This document shows positions 1 through 10,361 of a DNA stretch of 64,000 bases, piece after piece. Within the stretch, counting starts at the first letter, position 1, and each line of letters starts with the position of its first letter. Under the pieces are notes generated by a model. The model did not search any database and was not told the origin of the DNA. It saw only the letters and a list, made by a program, of their open reading frames with translations. A program made the position numbers and the translations under genes. Source of the stretch: Gammaproteobacteria bacterium (lineage in GTDB: Bacteria; Pseudomonadota; Gammaproteobacteria; Methylococcales; Methylomonadaceae); NCBI GenBank assembly GCA_018830325.1, contig JAHJSQ010000060.1, positions 1 to 64,000 on the forward strand, written 5' to 3'.

Positions 1-367
1 AAGCTGAAATGGGGTCCGTCCGATTTCAGCAGCGAAAAATTGCTTGGCGATTATTGCCTTCGGCGGCCCCGATTCGCCCTGCGTCCGTGCCACTACGCCA
101 CATCATCGTCAACTCGATGCGGCTCCGTAGCACTCCCACAAGTGGCTTTACGCCGTGTCGCGATGCCTTGTAGTATTTTGCCTCCGCCTGCGCTAGTCGC
201 GCAGACTCCGGCAAAACACCCGGCGCTACGGCTATCGGGGACTAAAAATCTTCACTTCGCTAACGCTCCGTTTCCAAGATTTTCAGCGAATGCTGCCGTC
301 TAATCATCAACTTGAAATTGCAAAGAAGCCTTATCCAATGGCATCTTTCGGGCTATAAAAGTATCGA
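1..367. other. Left edge, no gene recognised
   Basis: No convincing protein is seen on either strand before the lpxC stop codon. The short open frames here have no start signal and no recognisable motif. The base composition is more GC-rich than the flanking genes, and the stretch around 60-300 reads like a dispersed intergenic repeat. That reading cannot be confirmed from one copy. Confidence 0.4.
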
Positions 368-1291
368 TTATGTCGGCGTAACCAATGTCTGTGCGGAACG
401 CATAAATGAAATCGGTGCATCGTTTTCGTCGTCAAAGGTCACCATCTCCCAAGCATCACGATCTTTCAGCAAAGCGCGTAACAGCTTGTTATTCAATCCG
501 TGCCCGGATTTATAGCCAATGAACTCGCCGATTAGACTGTGGCCGAGTAAATATAGATCGCCGATCGCATCGAGAATTTTGTGCTTAACAAATTCATCGG
601 CATAACGCAGACCATCTTCATTGAGAATTTTGTCGTCGTCGACCACGATGGCATTGTCGAGACTGCCGCCCAAAGCCAAGTTATTTTGCCTGAGCATATC
701 GATATCTTTCATGAAACCAAAAGTTCTAGCTCGACTGACTTCCTTGACGAAAGTGGTCGATGAAAAGTCCATAACGGCCGTTTTCAAATGATCTTTGAAA
801 GCGGGATGCTCGAAATCGATCGTAAACGTTACTTTGAAACCGTTGAAAGGCTCGAAAGCCGCCCATTTATCGTCTTCTTCGACCCGAATCGGACGTTTGA
901 TACGAATATATTGCTTCGGGCTATCCTGTTCTTCGACGCCGGCGGATTGAAGCAAGAAAACGAAAGGCCCTGCGCTTCCGTCCATAATCGGCACCTCGGG
1001 AGCACTAAGATCTATGATCGCATTATCAATGCCGAGCCCGGCGAATGCCGATAATAGATGCTCTATTGTCGATATCTTAATATTATTTTGTACGAGAGTT
1101 GTCGACAAGGTCGTTTCGCCGACATTTTCGGGTGTGGCATCGATTGTGACCGGCTCTTCTAAATCCACTCTGCGAAACCGAATGCCCGTATTCGGCTCTG
1201 CCGGGCGCAAAGTCAAATAAACCTTATCGCCGGTGTGCAAACCGACACCCGTCGCCCGAATAGTATTTTTTAACGTACGCTGTTTTATCAT
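368..1291 (-). CDS. lpxC: UDP-3-O-acyl-N-acetylglucosamine deacetylase LpxC
   Basis: Cytoplasmic zinc hydrolase that removes the N-acetyl group from UDP-3-O-acyl-GlcNAc, the committed step of lipid A synthesis. The 307-residue protein matches the family length. It starts [20 protein letters not shown], and that match to the E. coli start decides the ATG at 1291 over an upstream in-frame codon at 1336. Zinc ligands are visible in STIEHL (His about 78) and in HKILDAIGD near residue 236. The [10 protein letters not shown] segment is also conserved. It is the last gene of the division cluster, as in other gammaproteobacteria, but a repeat-bearing gap of about 330 bp separates it from ftsZ, so it may have its own promoter. 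Confidence 0.97.
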   Translation of the reverse strand: MIKQRTLKNTIRATGVGLHTGDKVYLTLRPAEPNTGIRFRRVDLEEPVTIDATPENVGETTLSTTLVQNNIKISTIEHLLSAFAGLGIDNAIIDLSAPEVPIMDGSAGPFVFLLQSAGVEEQDSPKQYIRIKRPIRVEEDDKWAAFEPFNGFKVTFTIDFEHPAFKDHLKTAVMDFSSTTFVKEVSRARTFGFMKDIDMLRQNNLALGGSLDNAIVVDDDKILNEDGLRYADEFVKHKILDAIGDLYLLGHSLIGEFIGYKSGHGLNNKLLRALLKDRDAWEMVTFDDENDAPISFMRSAQTLVTPT

Positions 1292-1623
1292 ATCAGTAAT
1301 GCCAAATAAATGGGGCAAAACGCCGAATTTTAACACAATTTGATACTGTTCTAAGTAATAAAGCTAGGCATACTTCACACGGCCATTTTTACGACTTTTA
1401 TATTACCCATCGGAGATCAAAATTCGGCACCGGGATGCCCGTCTAAGGCCCAGCACCTAAATTATCCAAGATTGTCACGCTCTGGTTTCCTCTCCCTCCC
1501 CGTGAGAAGCACTACCTTGGTCGCGGTGAGACAAGTATACGCTCCCACGCTTTAACGTGGAAACGCATACCTGAATTTGAAGTGCTAAGGGTGCAGATAC
1601 CCATTCTACCCGCCGGCTCCGGA
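1292..1623. repeat. ftsZ-lpxC intergenic region with dispersed repeat fragments
   Basis: No gene is seen. Positions 1401-1434 hold a block around AGATCAAAATTCGGC that recurs nearly identically at 61453-61489. Positions 1449-1463 hold CCCAGCACCTAAATT, also present at 19609-19623, inverted at 19659-19674, and inverted at 61755-61768. Positions 1541-1567 resemble one arm of the palindromic repeat at 57505-57610. The stretch looks like relics of mobile intergenic elements inserted between ftsZ and lpxC. Confidence 0.6.
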
Positions 1624-2781
1624 TTAATCGGCTTGCCGTCTCAAAAACGCTGGAATATCCAAATAGTCCATGTCGACGTCTTTTTTCGGCTGAGCACCGA
1701 AACGTGTGTTACGCGGCTCCGGCCGGTTTTGGCGAATCACGGTTGGCTTCTCAAAGTTGGTATAGTCATTATCCACAGCGGCTTGTTTGACCGCTAGTTT
1801 GATCGGTGCCGCGACTGCTGCAGGTTGCGAGCCCATGCCGGTTGCGACGACGGTCACCTTGATTTCATCGCCTAGGCTTGGGTCGATCGCGGTACCGATT
1901 TTGATAATGGCGTCCTCTGCTCCGAACTCATGGACGATATTACCAACTTCATCGAATTCGGAAATCATCATATCGGCGGCACTGATGTTAACTAAGATGC
2001 CGCGCGCGCCTTGTAGATTGATGTCTTCCAATAATGGACAGGCAATGGCTTTTTCTGCCGCTTCTCTCGCTCTGTTTTCGCCGGATGCGGAACCGGTGCC
2101 CATTATTGCGGCTCCCATTCCCGACATCACTGTTCTAACATCGGCAAAATCGACATTGATCATACCCGGATGGGTAATCAATTCAGTAATGCCTTGAACC
2201 GCATCTAATAGCACATTGTTAGCGGCACTGAAGGCACTCATCAACGAAATATTGTTACCCAATACCGGCAGTAATTTTTGATTCGGTATCGTTATCAACG
2301 AATCGACATATTTTTCCAATGCGACAATGCCTTGTTCGGCGACCGCCATTTTCTTTTTGCCTTCAAAGTGAAACGGCTTAGTCACGACCGCCACGGTTAA
2401 AATCCCCAAGTCTTTGGCGATCTCGGCAATAATCGGAATCGCGCCAGTCCCGGTTCCGCCACCCATGCCGGCTGTCAAGAACACCATGTCGGCACCTTGT
2501 ATGACTTCGCGAATCCTATCCCGATTTTCTTCGGCGGCTTGCTGGCCCACATTTGGATCGGTTCCCGCGCCCAAACCTTTTGTTAATTCCGCGCCTAATT
2601 GAATGATCGTATCGACATTAAGTTTCTTCAATGCCTGAGCATCCGTATTGGCACAAATAAATTGTACGCCGTCGATCTGTTTTTCAACCATATGGTTGAC
2701 CGCGTTTCCGCCGCCACCGCCGACCCCAATAACTTTTATCACGGCATTTTCAGCGCCGATATCCAACAACTCGTATTTCAT
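1624..2781 (-). CDS. ftsZ: Cell division protein FtsZ
   Basis: Tubulin-like GTPase that polymerises into the Z ring at midcell and recruits the divisome. The 385-residue protein has the tubulin signature GGGTGTG at residues 107-113. The T7 synergy loop NVDFADV lies at about 209-215. The conserved C-terminal peptide ending DYLDIPAFLRRQ is the usual docking site for FtsA and ZipA. A variable linker rich in Ala, Val and Asn precedes that tail. It lies 35 bp downstream of ftsA in the cluster. All key motifs are intact. Confidence 0.99.
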   Translation of the reverse strand: MKYELLDIGAENAVIKVIGVGGGGGNAVNHMVEKQIDGVQFICANTDAQALKKLNVDTIIQLGAELTKGLGAGTDPNVGQQAAEENRDRIREVIQGADMVFLTAGMGGGTGTGAIPIIAEIAKDLGILTVAVVTKPFHFEGKKKMAVAEQGIVALEKYVDSLITIPNQKLLPVLGNNISLMSAFSAANNVLLDAVQGITELITHPGMINVDFADVRTVMSGMGAAIMGTGSASGENRAREAAEKAIACPLLEDINLQGARGILVNISAADMMISEFDEVGNIVHEFGAEDAIIKIGTAIDPSLGDEIKVTVVATGMGSQPAAVAAPIKLAVKQAAVDNDYTNFEKPTVIRQNRPEPRNTRFGAQPKKDVDMDYLDIPAFLRRQAD

Positions 2782-2816
2782 TTCGATTCCCCTTACAAAA
2801 TCACAATTTTTTGTTC

Positions 2817-4043
2817 TTAAAAATTACCCTGAAACCATTTCTTTATCTTGCCGATGAACCCGGTGTTTTCGACATCGAGTCCTTCATAACTTCCTCTATG
2901 CTCTTTCCCATAGAGCAACAACCCAACCCCTGTGGAATGAACGGGGTTCTTCACCGCATCGGTCAATCCTGACACATGTTGTGGCACCCCCATGCGAACT
3001 GGCATATGAAAAATCTCCTCGGCTAACTCTATCAATCCCGTTACTTTCGAGCTTCCCCCCGTCACCACGATGCCTGCAGCTATCATTTCTTCGTATCCGC
3101 TACGTCTTAATTCCGCTTGCACTAGCAGCATCAATTCTTCATAACGCGGCTCGATAATTTCCGCGAGATTTTGCACCGATATCTTGCGCGGAGCTCGATC
3201 CCCGATACTCGGCACTTCAATTAACTGTTCGGTATTCGCTAATTGCGTCAATGCGCAGGCGTATTTCTGCTTGATTTGTTCGGCGTTTTGGGTCGGCGTT
3301 CTCAGGGCTACCGCGATATCGTTAGTCACCTGGTCGCCGGCTATCGGAATCACAGCCGTATGCTTAATCGCGCCGTTTGCGAATACCGCGATATCGGTCG
3401 TGCCGCCTCCGATATCGATCAAACAGACCCCTAAATCCTTTTCATCTTCGGTTAACACCGAATTACAAGACGCCAGCTGCTCCAAAACGATATCGTCGAC
3501 TTCGAGTCCGCAGCGGCGTATGCATTTGATGATGTTTTGCGCGGCGCTGGCGCTGCCGGTCACCATATGGACTTTCGCTTCGAGTCGAATACCCGACATT
3601 CCGATCGGCTCTTTGATACCGTCTTGTAGATCAATCACAAATTCTTGCGGCAAAATATGCAAGATTTTCTGGTCGGCCGGAATCGCAACCGCTCGTGCCG
3701 AATCTATCACTCGATCGATATCGTATTGCGTCACTTCTTTTTCCTTTATCGCAACGATACCGTGCGAATTGAGGCTGCGAATATGGCCGCCGGCGATTCC
3801 AGCGAATACCGAGGTAATTTGGCAACCGGCCATCAGCTCAGCTTCCTCGACAGCTCGCCTAATCGACTGCACGGTCGACTCCAGATTGACCACGACGCCT
3901 TTTTTCAAACCTCTTGAGGTGGTACATCCGATACCGATGACTTCCATTTCTCCGCCGTCCGTATATTCGCCGACAATAGCCGCGACTTTGGAAGTTCCTA
4001 TATCAAGCCCGACTACTACATTTCGATCTGATTTTTTTGCCAT
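2817..4043 (-). CDS. ftsA: Cell division protein FtsA
   Basis: Actin-like ATPase that tethers FtsZ filaments to the inner membrane and activates septal synthesis. The 408-residue product has the actin-fold phosphate-1 motif GLDIGTSKVAAIVG near residues 13-26 and the phosphate-2 motif DIGGGTTDIAVF. A GGSSKVTGL segment lies towards the C-terminal end of the fold. The C-terminus (IGKIKKWFQGNF) is the amphipathic membrane-targeting helix, preceded by a flexible linker. It sits between ftsQ and ftsZ in the canonical order. A 288-codon open frame on the opposite strand inside this gene is a shadow. Confidence 0.98.
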   Translation of the reverse strand: MAKKSDRNVVVGLDIGTSKVAAIVGEYTDGGEMEVIGIGCTTSRGLKKGVVVNLESTVQSIRRAVEEAELMAGCQITSVFAGIAGGHIRSLNSHGIVAIKEKEVTQYDIDRVIDSARAVAIPADQKILHILPQEFVIDLQDGIKEPIGMSGIRLEAKVHMVTGSASAAQNIIKCIRRCGLEVDDIVLEQLASCNSVLTEDEKDLGVCLIDIGGGTTDIAVFANGAIKHTAVIPIAGDQVTNDIAVALRTPTQNAEQIKQKYACALTQLANTEQLIEVPSIGDRAPRKISVQNLAEIIEPRYEELMLLVQAELRRSGYEEMIAAGIVVTGGSSKVTGLIELAEEIFHMPVRMGVPQHVSGLTDAVKNPVHSTGVGLLLYGKEHRGSYEGLDVENTGFIGKIKKWFQGNF

Positions 4044-4078
4044 TATATAAACTCTTACAACGCTCTTATCTTCGTCTG

Positions 4079-4819
4079 TTAGGACTGTCGCCGCTCGGCG
4101 GCCATTTTTTTCCAGTCTATTGCTTTAGCATCCGGCTTCCACAACACGGTATATCCGTTTGGATATCTTAAATCGACTTTGGCCATCGCATCGATTTGCT
4201 CCGGCTCAAACAATTGCAGTGTTTTCAAAAATCGCTGAAAACTTTTAAGTTGCTCCTTCCTGCCCAACAAAACCTCCGTTCCATTACTCAACAGAATCCG
4301 CCATGATCGCCTTTCATCAATAACGAATTCGCTTAACCCTAAGGCACGATCGGCTAACGTTGTGCTGATGCCTTTCATAATCTCCAGTACTTTTTGCTGC
4401 TGCCCGGAAGGCCCCACCAACATCGGTAAATGATCGAAGCGGTCGACATTCGCCGGGATAAACACCTCTCCACGAGAATTGAGTAAGCCGATCTTCCCCC
4501 AGCGTGCTACAGCTGCCTGCTCATATACTTTTATATCAATCGCATCGGGCCAAACTCTTTTGACGCTGACTTTATCGACCCAAGGCATTTGTTCGACCGC
4601 TTCCTTGATCGCCTCGATATCGGCAGAAAAAAAACCCGTCTTTACCAGAGGCAACAATATTTCCTTCACTTCGCTTTTGCTAATATATTGAAAAACCCCT
4701 TCCGTCCTTACGTATTTGATGGCAGTAGCATGCGCTTCGTAATTTTTCAGATTGCTCCATACGACCCACGTTATGCCTATCAGTATCAAGGCACTCGCTA
4801 TAATTCCGGAACCTCGCAT
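4079..4819 (-). CDS. ftsQ: Cell division protein FtsQ
   Basis: Bitopic divisome protein that links early cytoplasmic proteins to FtsL/FtsB and the septal synthase. The 246-residue product has a short cytoplasmic N-terminus and one transmembrane helix at about residues 6-22 (SGIIASALILIGITWVVW). A POTRA-like domain follows (about 35-105, with the MPWVDKVSVKRVWPDAI segment), then the FtsQ beta domain. It starts 6 bp after ddlB stops and lies upstream of ftsA. The cytoplasmic tail is only a few residues, shorter than in E. coli. An upstream start inside ddlB cannot be excluded. Confidence 0.95.
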   Translation of the reverse strand: MRGSGIIASALILIGITWVVWSNLKNYEAHATAIKYVRTEGVFQYISKSEVKEILLPLVKTGFFSADIEAIKEAVEQMPWVDKVSVKRVWPDAIDIKVYEQAAVARWGKIGLLNSRGEVFIPANVDRFDHLPMLVGPSGQQQKVLEIMKGISTTLADRALGLSEFVIDERRSWRILLSNGTEVLLGRKEQLKSFQRFLKTLQLFEPEQIDAMAKVDLRYPNGYTVLWKPDAKAIDWKKMAAERRQS

Positions 4820-4825
4820 GATTCC

Positions 4826-5758
4826 TTATCCGTAACTCGTTTCGAGAATTCGCCATACCAATTCCTCAAAGCTTATTCCTGCCTGTTTGGCGGCCATCGG
4901 CACTAAGCTGTGATCGGTCATGCCGGGCACTGTATTGACTTCAATCAGCTGCGTTTGACCGAAATTATCGATGAACGCATCAACCCGCGCCCAACCTTCA
5001 ACCGCCAGCGCCTCGCAAGCCGACACCGCCAATGCTTGAAGACGCTGTTCCGTCTCTGCATCTAGTCCGCATGGGCAATGATAGCGAGTGGTATTCGCTC
5101 TATATTTCGCTTCGAAATCGTAAAACACATTCGGCGTTTCTAGGCGAATAACAGGCAGCGCTTCCCCGTTCAATACCGCGATCGTATATTCGTTGCCGCT
5201 AACCCAGGCCTCTGCATAGACATCGCACCCGGATTGCATAGCCAGACGATAAGCTTCAATCAATTCCGTTAAGCTATTCGCCTTGCTCATGCCGATGCTG
5301 GACCCTTCCAAGGCTGGCTTAACGATAAGCGGTAAGCCAAGCTTTTCTATGCAAGCCTGCGCATCGTTTTCGCTTTTCAATAAAAACCATTTCGGTGTCG
5401 GCAAGCCTAAACCCTGCCAACATAGTTTTGTGCGCAGTTTATCCATACTCAAGGCTGAAGCTAATACGCCGCTACCCGTATAAGGCAAATGCATCGCTTC
5501 TAAAACGCCTTGTAACACACCATCCTCGCCACCGCGGCCGTGAATAATATTGAAGACGCGGTCCGCTTTGACGCCGTTCAGTGCATCAATTGCACTGCCG
5601 GTGACATCAACGGCCTCAACATCTAAACCTTGGCTTTTCAATGCCTGAAACACCGCCTCGCCGCTGATCAATGAAATTTCACGCTCGGCTGCCGTACCTC
5701 CCATGAGCACGGCCACGCGCCCGAATTGTCCGGATTGTTTTATTTGAGTCGGCTTCAT
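4826..5758 (-). CDS. ddlB: D-alanine--D-alanine ligase DdlB
   Basis: ATP-grasp enzyme that makes the D-Ala-D-Ala dipeptide added by MurF. At 310 residues it is the usual DdlB length. Visible motifs include VLMGGTAAEREISLISG near the N-terminus, NIIHGRGGEDG, the ATP-grasp lysine region PLIVKPALEGSSIGM, and the metal-binding C-terminal IEVNTVPGMTDHSLVP. Its ATG shares an ATGA overlap with the murB stop at 5755-5758, which implies translational coupling. Confidence 0.98.
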   Translation of the reverse strand: MKPTQIKQSGQFGRVAVLMGGTAAEREISLISGEAVFQALKSQGLDVEAVDVTGSAIDALNGVKADRVFNIIHGRGGEDGVLQGVLEAMHLPYTGSGVLASALSMDKLRTKLCWQGLGLPTPKWFLLKSENDAQACIEKLGLPLIVKPALEGSSIGMSKANSLTELIEAYRLAMQSGCDVYAEAWVSGNEYTIAVLNGEALPVIRLETPNVFYDFEAKYRANTTRYHCPCGLDAETEQRLQALAVSACEALAVEGWARVDAFIDNFGQTQLIEVNTVPGMTDHSLVPMAAKQAGISFEELVWRILETSYG

Positions 5759-6648
5759 AAAGATTCACCCACCACACAAACTTCTGTTAGCAATCTTATC
5801 CCCTGCATTGTCTCTACGGTGTCTTGGACATAACCGATCAACGCTTCGATATCCGCCGCGTTTGCACCGCCTGTATTGACGATGAAGTTAGCGTGCTTGG
5901 CCGATACTTCGGCGCCTCCAATACGGTAGCCTTTCAATCCGCATGCTTCTATCAGCCGAGCGGCAAAATCGCCCGGCGGATTTTTGAATACCGAGCCGCA
6001 ACTCGGCTGGTTGGTCGGTTGTGTCTGATTGCGTCGTTCCAACAATATCTTTATTTTTTGCTGGCTCTCGGCGACATTCCCAGGTTCCAGTCTCAACTCG
6101 GCAGACAAAAACCATTCTTGCGCCGGCCCCGATACCGAACGATAGGCTATGTCGTAATCCGGGCGGTTGCGTTGTCTGACTTGTCCGAACGCATCAACCG
6201 TTTCAACGCTGTCAACGATAGCCCAGGTCTCACCACCGAAAGCCCCCGCGTTCATTTTCAACGCACCGCCGAGAGTACCGGGAATACCCGCTAGGAATTC
6301 GGCGCCAACCATGCCTTGTTCGCCGCAATATCTGGCGATTAATGCACAAGGAACGCCGGCTTCGACATATACGCGAGATCCATCTTTTTTACTCATGCTC
6401 TTTAGCCGGTTACGCGTATTGATGACCGTCCCGCGAATGCCGCCATCCCTAACCAACAAATTACTGCCTAGACCCAACCAAAAAAGCGGCTCTCTGCCAT
6501 GCTGCGACTTTATAAAGTTGATCAGATCTTGTTTATCCTGCGGTATAAACATCCAGTCGGCCTCGCCGCCTACCCGCCAACTGGTATATTTGGCTAATTT
6601 TTCATGAGCAAGCAATTGCCCCTTTATTTCATCACGCACTGATTTCAT
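5755..6648 (-). CDS. murB: UDP-N-acetylenolpyruvoylglucosamine reductase MurB
   Basis: FAD-dependent enzyme that reduces UDP-GlcNAc-enolpyruvate to UDP-MurNAc. The 297-residue protein has YTSWRVGGEADW at the N-terminus and GSNLLVRDGG in the FAD-binding domain. It also has GIPGTLGGALKMNAGAFGGE, the catalytic region CGSVFKNPPGDFAA and the C-terminal LTEVCVVGE with the catalytic Glu. The short length and pattern fit the type II (Bacillus-like) MurB rather than the longer E. coli type. It lies between murC and ddlB, where gammaproteobacteria other than the enterics often carry it. Confidence 0.97.
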   Translation of the reverse strand: MKSVRDEIKGQLLAHEKLAKYTSWRVGGEADWMFIPQDKQDLINFIKSQHGREPLFWLGLGSNLLVRDGGIRGTVINTRNRLKSMSKKDGSRVYVEAGVPCALIARYCGEQGMVGAEFLAGIPGTLGGALKMNAGAFGGETWAIVDSVETVDAFGQVRQRNRPDYDIAYRSVSGPAQEWFLSAELRLEPGNVAESQQKIKILLERRNQTQPTNQPSCGSVFKNPPGDFAARLIEACGLKGYRIGGAEVSAKHANFIVNTGGANAADIEALIGYVQDTVETMQGIRLLTEVCVVGESL

Positions 6649-6709
6649 CGCTCAATGATTGCGTTTTTCATCGTATCTTGGACACCTTTTTTAATCACGG
6701 CGTCTACGA

Positions 6710-8149
6710 TCAACGAAGTTCCAACGCTGCCGCCAATTGCTCCGGCAAATCGGCAGCAATTTGTCCGACATTGCCAGCACCCATCGTTAGCAACACGTCG
6801 CCGGCTTGTAAAATGCCGGCCAATATTTCCGGTAGCTCGTCCAAGTCTTCGACGAAAACCGGATCAACTTGCCCTCTAACCCTGATCGCGCGGCTCAAGG
6901 CTCGTCCGTCGGCTCCGGTAATCGAAGTTTCTCCGGCCGAATAAACGTCAAGCAAAATCAAGACGTCGACACTCGACAGCACCTGTACAAAATCCTCGAA
7001 CAAGTCCCGAGTACGTGTATAGCGATGCGGTTGAAAAACAATGACTTCCCGCCGATTCGGCCATGCCTGCCGCAAAGCCTCCAGCGTCGCGGCAATTTCG
7101 CGGGGATGATGCCCGTAATCATCGACCATCGTTAATCTGCCCTTATCGATCGGCAAATCGCCATGTATTTGAAACCGCCTTCCGACGCCTTTAAATGCTT
7201 GAAGACTTTTGACAATGGCTTCGTCTTCGACATCCAAAGCCGTCGCGATCGCAATCGCCGCCAATGCATTAAGCATGTTATGCCAGCCCGGCATATTCAA
7301 AGTTACCTTCAGCGGTTCGTAGCCTCCGACACGTAATACCGTAAACGTGGTAAACATACCGTCTTGAACGACCTCAACAGCCCGAACATCGGCTTGTTTA
7401 TCAACCCCGTATGTCTTGAAGGGTTTGGACATCTGCGACAACACTTCTCGAACACCTTCATCATCGATACATATCACCGCTAATCCGTAAAACGGCAATT
7501 GATGAATGAACTTGATGAAAGTATCTTTTAGATTGCTATAGCTGCCTTGATAGGTCGCCATATGATCCTGATCGATATTGGTCACGACCGCCATCATCGG
7601 CTGTAAAAACAAAAACGAGGCATCACTTTCATCAGCTTCGGCAACTAAATAATATCCTTGCCCAAGTTTGGCATTCGCCCCGGCGCTATTCAACCGCCCT
7701 CCGATAACGAAAGTCGGATCTAGGCCGGCTTCCGCTAGGATGCTCGCAATCAAACTGGTCGTCGTCGTCTTTCCATGCGTTCCGGCGACGGCAATGCCGA
7801 AACGGAAACGCATTAATTCGGCAAGCATTTCGGCGCGGGGAATAACCGGGATTCGCTTGATAATGGCTTCGTCGATTTCCGCATTGCTACGGTCGACTGC
7901 CGACGAAACGACAACCACATCGGCATCGCTGATATTCTCTCGGCGATGCCCGATAGTGACGCTAACACCTAGTTCAACCAATCTTTTGGTAGCAGCGCTT
8001 TCCTTAAGATCCGATCCTGAAACTTGGTAACCTAAATTCGATAAAACTTCGGCAATTCCACTCATACCGGTACCGCCAATACCGACGAAATGAATGCGAT
8101 CAATGTTACCTAAGGCCTTGGTGGGCATTTTGACTTTCGGAAGATTCAT
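6710..8149 (-). CDS. murC: UDP-N-acetylmuramate--L-alanine ligase MurC
   Basis: ATP-dependent ligase that adds L-Ala to UDP-MurNAc, the first step of stem peptide assembly. The 479-residue protein has the UDP-binding loop [17 protein letters not shown] and the P-loop [11 protein letters not shown]. It also has [10 protein letters not shown] and [10 protein letters not shown], all Mur-ligase signatures. The ATG at 8149 is chosen because it forms an ATGA overlap with the murG stop (8146-8148); an in-frame upstream codon at 8173 lies inside murG. About 60 bp separate it from murB. Confidence 0.98.
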   Translation of the reverse strand: MNLPKVKMPTKALGNIDRIHFVGIGGTGMSGIAEVLSNLGYQVSGSDLKESAATKRLVELGVSVTIGHRRENISDADVVVVSSAVDRSNAEIDEAIIKRIPVIPRAEMLAELMRFRFGIAVAGTHGKTTTTSLIASILAEAGLDPTFVIGGRLNSAGANAKLGQGYYLVAEADESDASFLFLQPMMAVVTNIDQDHMATYQGSYSNLKDTFIKFIHQLPFYGLAVICIDDEGVREVLSQMSKPFKTYGVDKQADVRAVEVVQDGMFTTFTVLRVGGYEPLKVTLNMPGWHNMLNALAAIAIATALDVEDEAIVKSLQAFKGVGRRFQIHGDLPIDKGRLTMVDDYGHHPREIAATLEALRQAWPNRREVIVFQPHRYTRTRDLFEDFVQVLSSVDVLILLDVYSAGETSITGADGRALSRAIRVRGQVDPVFVEDLDELPEILAGILQAGDVLLTMGAGNVGQIAADLPEQLAAALELR

Positions 8150-9201
8150 CGTCCGGACTCCGCTTGACAACACAATGCCACAGCCGCTGTCGCATCTAAC
8201 TTGGCACAGGCTCTTGTTTTCTTGCTCATTTCAGCTAAACGTTCGATCACGTCCTTAATTCGCTCAGCCAATGTTTCGGGCGATAAATCTATCTGCGGTA
8301 GGATCATGGCCGCTCCGACATCGGCTAAATAGCGCGCATTCGCGTTTTGATGGTCGTCAATTGCGTGCGGTAATGGAATCAATACCGCCGGAATACCGGC
8401 TGCAGCCAATTCGCTAATCGTCATAGCCCCGGCTCGGCATACCGCGATATCGGCCCATCGGTATGCCTCTGCCATATCTTCGATGAATGCAGATACCTCT
8501 GCATCGACACCTAATTCTTGGTAACGCTGTTCGACTTGAGTTCGCATGATTTCGCCTGTTTGATGCCTGACGTTCAATCCGCTCACGGCCGCAACCGCAT
8601 CCGGAACAACTTGATTCAACACCTGCGCCCCCTGACTACCGCCGATGACCAGCAACCTGAGCGCTTCTCCGGGCTGTCGCGCTTTTTTTTCAGGAATCCC
8701 GATTAATTCTTTACGTAGCGGATTGCCGCTCCATAGTGCATTTATTTTTTTATCGAAACTTCCAGGAAAAGCTTCCAGTACTCGGTTAGCCCATCTTGCC
8801 AATAAGCGGTTAGTCGTACCCGGCACTCTATTTTGTTCGTGAATGACCAAAGGAATGCCCATTAATTTAGCCATTAGTCCTCCCGGCCCCGCGACAAAGC
8901 CGCCCATTCCTAAAACGACATCCGGCTTGCGTCGGCGCAAAATCCACCACGCTTGTCCGCAAGCTTTGATCAACAACAATAAGGCCCTGATTTTCGAAAA
9001 CAGCCCTTTACCGCGAACACCCGCCACCGACAACCAATCGATATCAATTTTGTGCGCCGGAACGACGCGGCTTTCCAAGCCGTTTTTTGTTCCGAGCCAA
9101 CTCATTTGCCAGCCTTGTTCGACAAGATAATTGGCTACCGCCAGTGCCGGAAACACATGCCCGCCGGTTCCGCCTGCCATAATTAAGATACGCGCGCCCA
9201 A
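8146..9201 (-). CDS. murG: UDP-GlcNAc:undecaprenyl-PP-MurNAc-pentapeptide GlcNAc transferase MurG
   Basis: Peripheral inner-membrane GT-B glycosyltransferase that converts lipid I to lipid II. The 351-residue protein has the first glycine-rich loop [16 protein letters not shown]. The second glycine-rich loop [10 protein letters not shown] and the donor-binding region [22 protein letters not shown] are also present. It overlaps ftsW upstream by 19 bp and murC downstream by 3 bp. The C-terminal cysteine-containing tail is slightly longer than the minimal family, with no sign of damage. Confidence 0.98.
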   Translation of the reverse strand: MGARILIMAGGTGGHVFPALAVANYLVEQGWQMSWLGTKNGLESRVVPAHKIDIDWLSVAGVRGKGLFSKIRALLLLIKACGQAWWILRRRKPDVVLGMGGFVAGPGGLMAKLMGIPLVIHEQNRVPGTTNRLLARWANRVLEAFPGSFDKKINALWSGNPLRKELIGIPEKKARQPGEALRLLVIGGSQGAQVLNQVVPDAVAAVSGLNVRHQTGEIMRTQVEQRYQELGVDAEVSAFIEDMAEAYRWADIAVCRAGAMTISELAAAGIPAVLIPLPHAIDDHQNANARYLADVGAAMILPQIDLSPETLAERIKDVIERLAEMSKKTRACAKLDATAAVALCCQAESGR

Positions 9202-10361
9202 ACCGGCCTCCTTTTTGGCTGACTTGCTGTCATTTCCTGGACTTCGCTATTGACTCGACACAATATTGCCACCGCACAACACATCACGATCATGCTGCCG
9301 CCTCCGTAACTCATCAGCGGCAAAGTCAAGCCTTTAGTCGGCAACATTCCCATGTTGACACCCATATTGATGAACGACTGAAAGCCGAACCAAATCCCGG
9401 TACCGTAGGCAATAAAAGCTCCAAATTTATTACCGACCGCTTCGGCTTTGGCGCCTATGTCAATAGCGCGCCAAACCAAAAGTGCGAACAGTACAATAAC
9501 CGTGACGACACCTAACAAACCCAATTCCTCGGCAATCACCGAAAACAAAAAATCGGTATGCGCCTCGGGCAAATAAAACAATTTTTGAATTCCGCTGCCG
9601 AGTCCTACGCCGAACCACTCGCCCCGCCCAAACGATATCAACGCCTGAACCAATTGAAAACCGGTGTCCTGCGGGTCAGCCCAAGGATCCAAAAAACTGA
9701 TCACCCGACGTAGACGATAGGGCGAAACAATCACCAGCATCGCGGCCATCGCTAAAACTGAGGCCAATAAGATGCCGAATTGCCATAATCGGGCACCGGC
9801 CAAAAACATCACGCCCAAGGCAATAATTAGAATCACGACTGCCGAGCCGAAATCGGGCTCCATCAGCAACAATACGCATGCAACCGTGAACAACAACAAT
9901 GGCTTAATTAATCCGAACGAAGAATTTCTAACCGAGCCCTCGTAACGCGTGACATAACTCGCCATATAAATGACCGAAATCAATTTTACGACTTCCGAAA
10001 CCTGAATACGGAAACCGCCTACCGATAACCAACGAACCGCACCATTGACCCTGACGCCAAGCCCTGGTATCAATACCAATACCAACAAACCGAGACCGAA
10101 TACGAATAAATTCGGCCCCCATTGCTCCCATTTGCTGAGCGGCACGGTAAAAACGCCGGCCGCCAACATCAAACCCAGTCCAATATGGATCATCTGTTTG
10201 ATCGGATAGAGTAAGCTGTTGCTGTCCAGTTTCGCACCCAAGTGCAACGAAGAAGACGACACCATTACATAACCAATAAGCAATAATCCCGTAATTACCG
10301 CAAGCAATAACGGGTCGAAATAAAACCGGCCGCCTTTAATTGGCGCTATCTGAAGGCTCAT
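9183..10361 (-). CDS. ftsW: SEDS septal peptidoglycan polymerase FtsW
   Basis: Polytopic SEDS-family glycosyltransferase that works with FtsI to polymerise lipid II at the septum. The 392-residue protein is strongly hydrophobic, with about ten membrane helices. The long periplasmic loop carries PEAHTDFLFSVIAEELG, and the C-terminal family signature is LPLMSYGGGS. The conserved RRVISFLDPW segment is also present. It starts in an ATGA overlap with murD (10358-10361), and its 3' end runs 19 bp into murG. Confidence 0.98.
   Translation of the reverse strand: MSLQIAPIKGGRFYFDPLLLAVITGLLLIGYVMVSSSSLHLGAKLDSNSLLYPIKQMIHIGLGLMLAAGVFTVPLSKWEQWGPNLFVFGLGLLVLVLIPGLGVRVNGAVRWLSVGGFRIQVSEVVKLISVIYMASYVTRYEGSVRNSSFGLIKPLLLFTVACVLLLMEPDFGSAVVILIIALGVMFLAGARLWQFGILLASVLAMAAMLVIVSPYRLRRVISFLDPWADPQDTGFQLVQALISFGRGEWFGVGLGSGIQKLFYLPEAHTDFLFSVIAEELGLLGVVTVIVLFALLVWRAIDIGAKAEAVGNKFGAFIAYGTGIWFGFQSFINMGVNMGMLPTKGLTLPLMSYGGGSMIVMCCAVAILCRVNSEVQEMTASQPKRRPVWARVS

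Noticed and set aside
3184-4050. 288-codon open frame on the plus strand
   Set aside because: It lies entirely antisense to ftsA, has no family motif, and reflects codon bias of the real gene.
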